From contig NZ_FOIB01000017.1 in the NCBI RefSeq assembly GCF_900111765.1, positions 1 through 64,000 of the forward strand: DNA of 64,000 nucleotides. The letters run 5' to 3'. Under the pieces are notes generated by a model, which was not told where the DNA came from, did no database searches, and was given only the letters and a program-made list of their open reading frames with translations. This DNA is from Myxococcus fulvus. GTDB taxonomy: Bacteria > Myxococcota > Myxococcia > Myxococcales > Myxococcaceae. Each line of letters starts with the position of its first letter. Positions within the stretch are counted from its first letter, which is position 1. The position numbers and the translations under genes were made by a program. Positions 34,448 through 43,229 of the stretch are shown here, piece by piece.

Positions 34448-37400
34448 ATGTCCGTCCTCGCCATCGGCAACATCGAAAAGCTCCGCGCGCTCGCGGCGAA
34501 CCCCCGCGTGCTGCTGCTCGGCGGCGCCCGCGCGTCCGCGCCCAGCCGCCTCACCGCGTACGAGCTGGCCTCCAACAAGGTGCTGTGGAGCAGTGAGCTC
34601 CCCTCCGCCGTGAGCGCCCTGGCCCTGTCGGGCGAGCGTTTCGCCGCGGCCCTGTCCGACGGCACCCTGTGCCTGGGCACCGTCTCCGACGGGCAGGTGC
34701 AGACGCGCCTCACCGACGCGCACCCGGGCGGCGTCACCGCGCTCGCCTCCAGCCCCGAGGGCAAGGTGCTGTTCAGCGCCGGCGCGGACGGTGTGGTGCG
34801 CGGGTGGGAGTGGGACGGCGCGCGCAAGGTGCACGAGTGGAAGGCGTCGCCGCAGCCCCTGCGCGCGGTGGCGGTGGACCCGTCCGGGACGTTCGTCGCG
34901 TGCGGCGGTGATGACGGCGTCGTGCGCTCGTTCACCAAGGCCACGGGCGAGCGCCGGGACATGGCGGGTCACGAGGGCGCGGTGCGCGCGCTGGCCTTCA
35001 CGCCGCGCGACGGCCGGCTCGCCTCCGGTGGCGACGACGGCAAGGTGCGCTTCTGGTACCTGGTGGGCGCGGTGGAGTTCGAGGTGCGCGGCGACAAGGA
35101 CTCCGGTCACGCCGGAGCGGTGCTCGCGCTGGTCTTCCCGCCCACGCCCGCCGCGCAGGACGACGAGGAGCCGGGCGACCGCGTCTGGTCCGCGGGCAGC
35201 GACGGCAAGGTGAAGGTGTGGCGGCTGGATGAGCGTCGCAAGCCGCGCACGCTGGACTGCGGAAGCAAGCCGGTGAACGCGCTGGTGTTCGTGGCGCCCG
35301 CCAACCCGCGCGAGGCGCGCACGTCGCTGGGCGCCATCTTCACGGCGGGCGAGGACCGGCGCGTCTTCCGCTTCGGCATCGAGACGGACGGCAAGCCGGC
35401 CAACGGGCAGGCCGTGTCGCGGCACGGGCTGGACTTGCTGACGGAGTCGCTGAAGGCGGGGCGCCCCAAGCGAGAGGCCGCCGTGCGCGAGGCCGTGGCG
35501 CTGGAGGAGACCGAGGCGCTCGACTTCGTGCTCCAGGTGCTCTCCACGGACAAGGAGGCGGAGGTGCGTCGCCTCGCCGCCCGCGAGCTGGGCGAGAAGG
35601 GCCGCGTCGCCGCCCGTCCGAAGCTGCGCGAGCGCCTGGACGACGACCATCCCCAGGTGCGCGAGGAGGCCCTCAAGGCCCTCGACGTGCTGGAGACCGA
35701 GTCGCCGCTGGCCGCGCCCCGCGCCGCGCTGGAGTCGCGCTTCGTGGACATGCGCGTGGCGGGCCTCAAGCGCCTGGCGAAGCTGGGCCGCGCGTCCCCG
35801 CTGGTCCCCGCGCTCATCGCCAGCAAGCTGGGTGAGGCGGACGCCACCGTGGGGCTGGCCGCGCTGGACGCCCTCTCCGAGGTCTCCGCGCCCGCCGACA
35901 CCGAGCCCCTGCGCGCCGCGTTCGAGCGGGGCCAGCCGCGCCTGCGCGTGGAGGTGCTGGTGCGCATCGCTGGGGCGGGCCTCCTGGGCCACGCCCAGCT
36001 GCAGCCGCTGGTCGCCCGCGCGCTGGATGACGCCGACGCGGACGTGCGCCGCGTGGCCTTCACCATCCGCGTGCTGGAGCGCCGCGCCCTGGCGCACGCG
36101 CTGGAGAGCCGCGACGAGGACTTCGCGCGCTCCACCAAGGACGTGGCCCGCAGGCTCGCGCAGCGCTCGCGGCAGGGACAGACGGCCGCGCTCACGGACG
36201 CGGACGTGCAGGCCGCGCGCGACGCGATGCCCGCGCAGGGCGCCGTGGGGGCCTCGCTGACGGAGAGCGACCTGGAGCCGCTGCTGGCCGCCATGGCCTG
36301 CCGCACGCCGGACACCGCCGTCCGGGGTGCTCGGGGCCTCGCGCAGTTGGGGGATGCCCGGGCGCTGGGCGCGCTGTTGCAGCTCTCCCGCGAGCCGGAC
36401 CCCGCCATCCGCCGTCAGGCCGCCGCCGCCCTCCAGGCGCTCCAGGACGCTCGCGCCCGTGAGCGGCTGGTGTGGATGCTGGACGACGAGAACGCGGACG
36501 TGCGCGCGGCCTCGCTCGACGCCGTGGTGGCGCTGGACGCGGAGGCGCCGCTGGCCTCCGCCGAGGCGGCCCTGCGCTCCGGTCACGAGGACGTGCGCGT
36601 GCGCGGCCTGGACCGGCTGGTGAAGCTGGGCGCCGCGTCCCAGGGCGCCGAGCCGCTGCTCGGTGACGCGCTGGAGGACGAGTCCGCCAAGGTGCGGAGC
36701 GAGGCGTTCCGCACGCTGTGGGCGTGGAACGAGAAGGTGCCGGAGAAGGCGCTGGACCGCGCGCTCGCGGGCCGCTTCCCGGACCTGCGCAACCGCGCGG
36801 TGGAGGTGCTCGCGCAGCGCGGCGCCGAGGGCTGGGCGCAGGAGCGGCTGAAGAAGTCCGTGGAGGACCGCGACGTGGGTGTCGCCACCGCCGCGTACGA
36901 GGCGTGGGTGAAGCTGGTGGGCAAGGAGAAGCCCGAGCCGCACCTGGCCGCGCTCGCGTCGACGCACCCCGCCCTGCGCGTGCTGGCCGCGAAGGGCTCC
37001 GTGCACGCGCCCGCCGAGCCCCTGCGCTCGCCGCTGCTCAAGCGCGTGCAGGACGAGGAACTGGACGTCGCCGTCGCCGCGCTGGAGGCGCTCGACAAGC
37101 TGATTCCGAGCGAGAACGGGCCGCTGCTCGCGGGCCTGTCCTCCGCCTCGCTGCCGGTGCGCGTGCGCGCGTCCGAGCTGCTCGCGCCCCGTGGCGCCGA
37201 GGACATCATCGAGCCGATGCGCAACCTGATGGACAAGGAGCTGGAGCGGCAGTACCCGCCCGCGTTCCTCATCCCGCTGCGCATCCGCGGCGCCCGCGCG
37301 CTCGCGACGCTGGGCTCGCGTCGGCTCCTGTCCTGGTTCGCCACCACGCTGCTGACGAGCGAGCTGGGGGACTTGCAGGAGCAGGGCGCGCGCGGTCTCG

Positions 37401-40400
37401 CCACCGCCAGTCGTCGGGGCGACGAGGGCTATCTGCTGGACGCGCTCAGCCACGCCAACGTGGCGGTGCGCTCGTGGGGCGCGGACGGCCTGTCTCGCCT
37501 GGGTGATGCGAGAGCGCTGCCGGTGCTCACCGGCAACCTGCGCCATGACCACCTGCCCATCCGGCTGGGCGCCATCCTCTCCTTCGCGGCCCTGGGCTCC
37601 GAGGGCGACGGTGGCCTGCTGCACGGGTTGGAGGACCGCGCTCGCGAGGTGCAGGAGATGGTGTTCGCCATCGTCCTCGCGCGGGACTTGCGCGCCACCC
37701 GTCGCGGTGAGCCGCCCGACCTGCTCGCCAGCGCGCTGTCCAGCGGACGGCCCGAGGTGCGCTACGCCGCGGCCCGCGCGCTGGAGCTGCGCACGGAGAC
37801 GGACGCGTACCGCGCGAACCTCGTCGAGGGACTGCTGCCGCCGAAGCCGGACAAGGTCGGCGACATGAAGGACTGGCCCTCCGAGGAGGACCGCGCCAAG
37901 CGCATGGTCGGGCTCGCCGAGGCCCTCTCCAGTGGCCAGCCCGAGCAGCGCTACGCGGCGGCCCAGGTGCTGCTGCTTCGCAACAAGCCGCTCGACTACT
38001 TCCGCGAGGCTTTGAAGGTCGCCCGGCCCAGCTCGCTCGACGCCCCGTGGAAGCCTGAGACGGCGCCCAACGTGTCGCCCGTGCAGGCCACGCCCGCGAA
38101 GAGCTGGCTGCGCCGGCTGTTCTCCGCCACGAAGCCCGGCACGCCCGAGAGCTCCTCACCCGAGGCGGCCACGAACGCCGAGCGTCAGCACCTGCGCCGC
38201 CTGGCCTTCGGCGCGTACGTGGGCCTGCTGCGTCAGGTGTCCGCCGGTGACGACGAGGGTCACCGCGTCCGCCGCGACGCCGTGGACCGCGTGGTGAAGC
38301 TCACCCAGGAGGGCTACGCGGGCACGCCCGCCGCCGTGGCCGCGCTGCTGCGCGCCCTGGAGGACCCGCACCAACTGGTGCGCAAGGCCGCGCTCACGGG
38401 CCTCAAGGAGCTGTTCCCCGCGGGCAGCGACGAGCCACTCTCGCTGGCCCTGGCCTCGCTGTCTCCGGACGTGGCGCGCATCGCGCTGGACGAACTGGCC
38501 GAGCGGGGGGACGCCGCGAAGCCGCGCATCACCGCCGCGCTCAACTCGCCGCTGTCGGACGTGCGCCGCTACGCGTTCGAGCTGCTCGAGAAGCTCAGCC
38601 CTCCTGGCAGCCTGGAGCCGCTGCTGGCCGCGCTGGGCAGCGAGCACGCGGACCTGCGCGTCGGCGTCATCGAGCGGCTGGCCGGCGCCAACGACTCGCG
38701 CGTCACCGAGGCGCTGGGTCGGGCCATGTCCAGCGAGCACGAGGACCTGCGCCTGCGCGCGTCCGAGCTGCTCGCGTGGCGCGGCGACGAGCGCGCGGTG
38801 GAGGTGCTCGCCTCGTTCCTGCGCTCGGAGACGCCCGCCGTCGCCAAGCGCGCGGTGGAGGCGCTCGCCCGTCTGGCCACGCCCTCCGCCGTGAGCGCCC
38901 TGGCCGCGCGGCTGAATGTGGCCACGGACCTGCACGAGCGACTGCGACTGGTGGACGCGCTGGGACAGACGCGCCGCCCCGAGGCGCTGGACGTGCTCGC
39001 GCGCCGCGTGCTGGAGGACGACACCAGCGCGGTGCGCGTCGCGTGTGTCCCCGCGGCGATGCAGGTCGCGGGCGCGGACGTGAAGAAGCGCGACGCGACG
39101 CTGGCGCTGCGCTTCCTGCGGCCGGCGGTGAAGAGCCTGGACGTGGCGGTGCGGCAGGCGGCCCTGCGCCAGTTGGAGCACGGCGCCGAGGCCGGTCAGT
39201 CCGAGGTCCTGGTGAGCCTCTTCAACGACCGGGACGTCACGGTGCGCGCCGAGGCCGTGTCGCTGTACTCCAAGCGCGTCATCGAGCACGCCGCTCCCGT
39301 GGGCCCGCTCGAGGACGTGCTGCGCGGAGGGGCTCGCGAGCTGATGCTGCCCGCCGCCGAGGGTGTCGCGCACCTGCGCGGCGTGAGCGCGCTGCGGCCC
39401 CTGCTCTTGTACTCGCGCGCCGGTGAGGACGGGCAGCGCGAGCGCGCCCTGCTCGCCCTGGGCACGCTGGGTGACGCGCGGGCGCTGAGCGAGCTGGAGA
39501 CGGTGGCCGCCGGTGGCACGCCCGAGGCACCCACCGAGCCCAGCATGGTGTGGGCGGCGGTGGAGGGCCTGGGTCGTCTGGCGGGCCGGCTGCCGGATGG
39601 TGAGGAGCGCCGCCGCGTCGAGGAGAAGGTGGAGGCCGCCGCCGTCGAGGGCGCCGACTCCTCGCTCCAGCAGGCGGGCGTGAAGGGCCTTCGCGCCATC
39701 GGCGGCGAGCGCGCCCGGGTGAAGGTCGAGGCGCTGCTGCTCGACACGGACACCCACCTGCTCGTGCGAATCACCGCCGCGCAGGAGCTGGGCAAGCTCA
39801 AGGACGTGGAGGCGGAGACCACGCTCGCCACCATCCTGGACGACTCCACGGAGCTGCTCCGCAAAGAGGCGCGCAAGGCGCTGGACGAGCTGTTCCCGAA
39901 GGAGCGCACCCGCGTCGAGTTCCTCGCCGTGGCCAGCCGCTACCAGGACATCTCCGAGCCGGCCGTCACGTACCTGTCCCGCGAGGGTGACCCGGCGCTG
40001 CTGGTGCCCCGGCTCGCCACGCTGACCAACGAGGAGCTGCGGCTGAGCCTGCGCCGGGGACTCGCGCGGCGCGGCGCGCTGCCGGTGCCCGAGACGGTGA
40101 CGCTGCTGGAGCACGACAAGGCGGAGGCCCGCCAGGAGGCGGCCCTGCTGATTGGCACGTGGACCGGCGAGGCGCGCGCCTCCGGACAGGTGGACCTGGC
40201 CGGGCTGTCCCGCGCGCTGGTCACCTCCGAGCGGCGCACCGCGAAGGACTGGGCGGCCACGCCTCCCGGCCCGAAGAAGAACGCGCTCGCCTCCGCGTGG
40301 GAGCGCATCCTGTGGGCCGGCTCGCGGCTGGGCACGGCGGGGCTCGCCGACTCCGCGCGAGACATCCTCAAGGCCGGTGAGCATGGCTCTCCCGCGACGG

Positions 40401-40978
40401 TGCGTCAGGAGGCGGCCCGCGTGCTGTCCCGCCTGGGCACGGCCGGCGCCACGCTGAAGCTCCAGGGTCAGGACACCTCCGCGCCCGTGCTGTCCAACGA
40501 CAAGGAGCGCGCCGCCTCCGCGGACGTGCTCAAGGGCGCGCTGACGGACCCGGACGCCCGGGTGCGCTCGGCGGCCGCGGATGCACTGGCGCGGCTGGCC
40601 CCCGAGAAGGCCGCGGCCTGGGCGCTGGAGGTGAAGCCGTTCGACCCGGTGGCCCTGGGCCCCACGGGCGCGAAGGTCCCCGCCGAGGCCCTGGCCACGT
40701 CCGAGGGCCGTCGCCTCGCGGAGCCCTCGCTGCTGGGGCAGGGGAATCTCGCGCCGCTGGCCGCGTTGGCCCAGAGCGCGAAGCCCGAGGTGAAGCAGGA
40801 AGCCTGGGCCGGCATGGGCCGGCTGGGCGGTGACGAGGCGGCGAAGCTGCTGCACACGGCCGCCTTCGACAAGTCTCAGTCCGTGGAGCTGCGCAAGGCC
40901 GCCTGGCGCGCCCACAAACGTGCACGTCGCGCCGCCGAGCGCGCGAAGAACCACCGGAAGGAAGGCAACCCGTCGTGA
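34448..40978 (+). CDS. Giant WD40 beta-propeller plus HEAT-repeat protein
   Basis: From ATG 34448 (GGAAAG six bases upstream; GTG 34418 would add ten residues) the product has 2176 residues. Residues about 30-330 form a WD40-type propeller: repeats such as LASGGDDGKVRFW, VWSAGSDGKVKVW and FVACGGDDGVVRSF. From about 350 to 2130 there are dozens of HEAT/PBS-lyase-type helical pairs (patterns like D-x-x-V-R-x-x-A-x-x-x-L). A flexible Pro/Ser linker lies near residues 1195-1245. The C-terminus is strongly basic (Arg/Lys-rich). No signal peptide or catalytic site. Such architecture suggests a large scaffold. Its stop overlaps the GTG start of the SWIM gene (GTGA at 40975-40978). Confidence 0.85.
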   Translation: MSVLAIGNIEKLRALAANPRVLLLGGARASAPSRLTAYELASNKVLWSSELPSAVSALALSGERFAAALSDGTLCLGTVSDGQVQTRLTDAHPGGVTALASSPEGKVLFSAGADGVVRGWEWDGARKVHEWKASPQPLRAVAVDPSGTFVACGGDDGVVRSFTKATGERRDMAGHEGAVRALAFTPRDGRLASGGDDGKVRFWYLVGAVEFEVRGDKDSGHAGAVLALVFPPTPAAQDDEEPGDRVWSAGSDGKVKVWRLDERRKPRTLDCGSKPVNALVFVAPANPREARTSLGAIFTAGEDRRVFRFGIETDGKPANGQAVSRHGLDLLTESLKAGRPKREAAVREAVALEETEALDFVLQVLSTDKEAEVRRLAARELGEKGRVAARPKLRERLDDDHPQVREEALKALDVLETESPLAAPRAALESRFVDMRVAGLKRLAKLGRASPLVPALIASKLGEADATVGLAALDALSEVSAPADTEPLRAAFERGQPRLRVEVLVRIAGAGLLGHAQLQPLVARALDDADADVRRVAFTIRVLERRALAHALESRDEDFARSTKDVARRLAQRSRQGQTAALTDADVQAARDAMPAQGAVGASLTESDLEPLLAAMACRTPDTAVRGARGLAQLGDARALGALLQLSREPDPAIRRQAAAALQALQDARARERLVWMLDDENADVRAASLDAVVALDAEAPLASAEAALRSGHEDVRVRGLDRLVKLGAASQGAEPLLGDALEDESAKVRSEAFRTLWAWNEKVPEKALDRALAGRFPDLRNRAVEVLAQRGAEGWAQERLKKSVEDRDVGVATAAYEAWVKLVGKEKPEPHLAALASTHPALRVLAAKGSVHAPAEPLRSPLLKRVQDEELDVAVAALEALDKLIPSENGPLLAGLSSASLPVRVRASELLAPRGAEDIIEPMRNLMDKELERQYPPAFLIPLRIRGARALATLGSRRLLSWFATTLLTSELGDLQEQGARGLATASRRGDEGYLLDALSHANVAVRSWGADGLSRLGDARALPVLTGNLRHDHLPIRLGAILSFAALGSEGDGGLLHGLEDRAREVQEMVFAIVLARDLRATRRGEPPDLLASALSSGRPEVRYAAARALELRTETDAYRANLVEGLLPPKPDKVGDMKDWPSEEDRAKRMVGLAEALSSGQPEQRYAAAQVLLLRNKPLDYFREALKVARPSSLDAPWKPETAPNVSPVQATPAKSWLRRLFSATKPGTPESSSPEAATNAERQHLRRLAFGAYVGLLRQVSAGDDEGHRVRRDAVDRVVKLTQEGYAGTPAAVAALLRALEDPHQLVRKAALTGLKELFPAGSDEPLSLALASLSPDVARIALDELAERGDAAKPRITAALNSPLSDVRRYAFELLEKLSPPGSLEPLLAALGSEHADLRVGVIERLAGANDSRVTEALGRAMSSEHEDLRLRASELLAWRGDERAVEVLASFLRSETPAVAKRAVEALARLATPSAVSALAARLNVATDLHERLRLVDALGQTRRPEALDVLARRVLEDDTSAVRVACVPAAMQVAGADVKKRDATLALRFLRPAVKSLDVAVRQAALRQLEHGAEAGQSEVLVSLFNDRDVTVRAEAVSLYSKRVIEHAAPVGPLEDVLRGGARELMLPAAEGVAHLRGVSALRPLLLYSRAGEDGQRERALLALGTLGDARALSELETVAAGGTPEAPTEPSMVWAAVEGLGRLAGRLPDGEERRRVEEKVEAAAVEGADSSLQQAGVKGLRAIGGERARVKVEALLLDTDTHLLVRITAAQELGKLKDVEAETTLATILDDSTELLRKEARKALDELFPKERTRVEFLAVASRYQDISEPAVTYLSREGDPALLVPRLATLTNEELRLSLRRGLARRGALPVPETVTLLEHDKAEARQEAALLIGTWTGEARASGQVDLAGLSRALVTSERRTAKDWAATPPGPKKNALASAWERILWAGSRLGTAGLADSARDILKAGEHGSPATVRQEAARVLSRLGTAGATLKLQGQDTSAPVLSNDKERAASADVLKGALTDPDARVRSAAADALARLAPEKAAAWALEVKPFDPVALGPTGAKVPAEALATSEGRRLAEPSLLGQGNLAPLAALAQSAKPEVKQEAWAGMGRLGGDEAAKLLHTAAFDKSQSVELRKAAWRAHKRARRAAERAKNHRKEGNPS

Positions 40979-42819
40979 CGACCGCCACCCGTCACCCCGT
41001 CGAGCTTCGCTACGCCACCGCGAGCGACGTGGAGTCCAATGCGGACGCCTCGCGCGTGCTCCTGGCCCTGGAGGGCTCGCGCGGCACCGTCGGCGTGCGA
41101 GGCCGCCTCAAGGACGCGTCCTTGTTCCGCGACGCGCTCACCGCCACGTTCGGCATCCTCGCCAGCGACTTGCGCTACCGGGGCAAGGACCGCACCGCGT
41201 ACCTCGCGTACCTCATGAAGAAGGGGAAGCGGGCGAGCGCGCAAATCTGGGAGGCCCAGAAGGCCTTCCTCGACAACGCGCTCGACGGTGAGCAGAAGCA
41301 GGACGCCGTGCTGGACCCGGTGCTCACCGTGGACCCGGACAGCGTCTCGCTGGAGGTGTTCTCCCGCGACGAGAGCGCCTACGCGCGCCTGTCCCTGGAC
41401 AACAGCCTCTTCGAGGGCCGCGAGGCCGCGCACGGCTCCACCTTCCTGGACGTCCCGTCGGACCTGCTCTCGCGCATGGACCGGCTGCGCACCTACCTGC
41501 CCGTGTCGCTGGAGGCCCACGTCGCGCTGCCTGCGAAGGAGGCCCGTGAGCCGCGCAACGTGCAGGTGCCGCACGCGTGGCTGCGCGGCTTCCTCCAGGT
41601 GCAGTCCGCCGCCACGCTGCCCGCCAACACGTGCGAGCTGGCGCCCATCGACCTGTACAACCTCCTCTTCGCGCTGCGCACCCGCAAGGCGAAGAAGGCC
41701 CCGCGCGCGCTGCGCTTCGAGCTGGTCCCCGGCGCTCCGCCTCGCCTGGTGCTGGAGCCGTGGGAGCTGGTGCTCGAGTGCCACGGCGGCAAGTACACCG
41801 GCACCGCGCCCGCGGTGGTGCGCACGTTCGGCCGTCAGCGGCTGGTCGCGCTCGCGCGGCTGTTGCCGCATGCGAAGTCCGTGCGCCTGCAGCTCATGGG
41901 TCCGGGCCTGCCGGTGTTCTGGGTCATCGACATGGGCCAGGCCACGCTGACCATGGGCCTCACCGGCTGGACGGAGAGCGGCTGGTCCTCCGCCGCGGCC
42001 TTCGACGTGCTCATGCCCCGCGCGGTGCCGGCCGGGCTGGCCGAGAAGCTGCGCGGGAAGCTGCGCGCCGACGGTCCGCAGACCTTCGAGCCCCTGGTGG
42101 CCGCCGCCGGTGGCGCGACGAAGGAGCAGGTGCGCGCGGCGCTGCAGCTCGAGTGCCTGCGCGGCCGCGTCCTCTTCGACGTGGCCCAGGGCAAGTACCG
42201 CCCGCGCGAGCTGATGGCCACGCCCGTGGACGAGTCCGTCATCCGCTTCGGCAGCGAGCGCGAGGCCCGCGCCCACCGCCTGCTCGGCGACGGCGGCCCG
42301 GGTGCCGGCGAGGTCAAGCTCACCAAGGTGCACGACATGGTGGGCGAGGGCACGCGCATCCACGGAGAAGTCGTGGACCGCGAGGCCGTGCGCAGCTTCT
42401 TCCCCAGCTTCACGCTGGACCTCGAAGGCCGCGTGAAGGACGCGTCCTGCGGGTGTCCGCACTTCCGCCGCTCCGGCATGCGCGAAGGCCCATGCGAGCA
42501 CCAGCTCGCGCTGCGCCTGGTCTACGCGCGCCGCCGCGCCGAGGAAGAGGCGCTCCGGCAGACGCCCGAGGGCCGCAAGCACATCCGCGCCGAGACGCGC
42601 TCGTACGTGCGCCGCGATGCGCAGAGCGGACAAGAGATGGTCTACCGCGTTTCCCTGGATGGCCAGGTGGTCGCCGTGGAGTGGGGCCTTCGCACCGGCG
42701 AAGCGCGCCAGCAGCGGCTCTGGTTCGACACGGACGCGGAAGCGCGCGCCGCATACTTCACGCGTCTCGAAACACTTTCGGCCGACGGCTACATCGACGC
42801 GGCCTCGTCATTGGTGTAA
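40975..42819 (+). CDS. SWIM zinc-finger protein with C-terminal WGR-like domain
   Basis: A 614-residue protein beginning with GTG that overlaps the stop of the HEAT gene. A SWIM finger (CxCx(n)CxH) is seen as CGCP...PCEH: Cys492, Cys494, Cys507 and His509. SWIM domains bind DNA or proteins. Residues about 543-614 (MVYRVSLDGQVV, VEWGLRTGE with Trp570-Gly571, then a helix and ADGYIDA) have the shape of a WGR domain, known from PARP and bacterial nucleic-acid-related proteins, though the Arg of WGR is displaced. Residues 1-480 are unrecognised mixed alpha/beta. The retron begins 80 bases downstream on the same strand. Confidence 0.78.
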   Translation: MTTATRHPVELRYATASDVESNADASRVLLALEGSRGTVGVRGRLKDASLFRDALTATFGILASDLRYRGKDRTAYLAYLMKKGKRASAQIWEAQKAFLDNALDGEQKQDAVLDPVLTVDPDSVSLEVFSRDESAYARLSLDNSLFEGREAAHGSTFLDVPSDLLSRMDRLRTYLPVSLEAHVALPAKEAREPRNVQVPHAWLRGFLQVQSAATLPANTCELAPIDLYNLLFALRTRKAKKAPRALRFELVPGAPPRLVLEPWELVLECHGGKYTGTAPAVVRTFGRQRLVALARLLPHAKSVRLQLMGPGLPVFWVIDMGQATLTMGLTGWTESGWSSAAAFDVLMPRAVPAGLAEKLRGKLRADGPQTFEPLVAAAGGATKEQVRAALQLECLRGRVLFDVAQGKYRPRELMATPVDESVIRFGSEREARAHRLLGDGGPGAGEVKLTKVHDMVGEGTRIHGEVVDREAVRSFFPSFTLDLEGRVKDASCGCPHFRRSGMREGPCEHQLALRLVYARRRAEEEALRQTPEGRKHIRAETRSYVRRDAQSGQEMVYRVSLDGQVVAVEWGLRTGEARQQRLWFDTDAEARAAYFTRLETLSADGYIDAASSLV

Positions 42820-42901
42820 ACCCTCAACCACGGCTCGGTCGCCTTCGATGGCGGCCGACAGGGAAGGTGCGACGGAAGACACGATGAAGCGCGCTTCACG
42901 C

Positions 42902-43179
42902 GCGAGCAGCCGAGAGAGGTCTGGAGTGCATCAGCCTGAGCGCCTCGAGCGCGGGAGCGGCGTTGCGCCGCTCCGGTTTGAATGCAGGACACTCTCCGCA
43001 AGGTAGCCTGTTCTTGGCTCTCTCCCTCCCATGCACTACGGCCGGGGTGGGCAGCGGAGCCAACGACGCGACCGCCGTTTGCCCACCCCGGCCGTAGTGC
43101 ATGGGAGGGGAGAGCCGGTGAGGCTACCGTGCCCCAGGTGAGATGGTGGTGCTTTCCTGGCCTCCCTCGACTGCTCGCG
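42902..43179 (+). ncRNA. msr-msd: Retron msr-msd non-coding RNA, Mx162/Sa163 type
   Basis: The primary transcript of a retron. a1 (about 42902-42924) and a2 (about 43156-43179) are imperfect inverted repeats: GCGAGCAG at 42902-42909 pairs with CTGCTCGC at 43171-43178, with more pairing inward. msr lies just inside a1 and holds a perfect hairpin, GGAGCGGCG/CGCCGCTCC (42954-42962 with 42966-42974). msd is dominated by a long hairpin (43002-43128). The span from the end of msr to a2 is close to the 162-163 bases of the single-stranded DNA of known myxobacterial retrons. The branch guanosine should be in the G-rich segment near the inner end of a1. The reverse transcriptase uses this RNA as template and primer. 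Confidence 0.9.
43002..43128 (+). other. msd hairpin of the retron
   Basis: Thirty consecutive bases at 43024-43053 are exactly complementary to 43080-43109, with a 26-base loop (43054-43079). After a one-base bulge, GGCTCTC (43016-43022) pairs with GAGAGCC (43110-43116). An outer pair GGTAGCCT (43002-43009) / AGGCTACC (43121-43128) closes it. This is the region reverse-transcribed into the DNA part of msDNA. Confidence 0.92.
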
Positions 43180-43229
43180 AATGACAGCCGCTTCGTCCGA
43201 AGCCGCCGCGCCCCCTCGAAGGTGCTGAC

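Noticed and set aside
32675-37624. Antisense open frame of about 1650 residues opposite the helical-repeat and HEAT genes
   Set aside because: High-GC codon bias keeps the opposite strand open; translation is Arg/Gln/His/Leu-rich with no domain and spans two well-supported genes.
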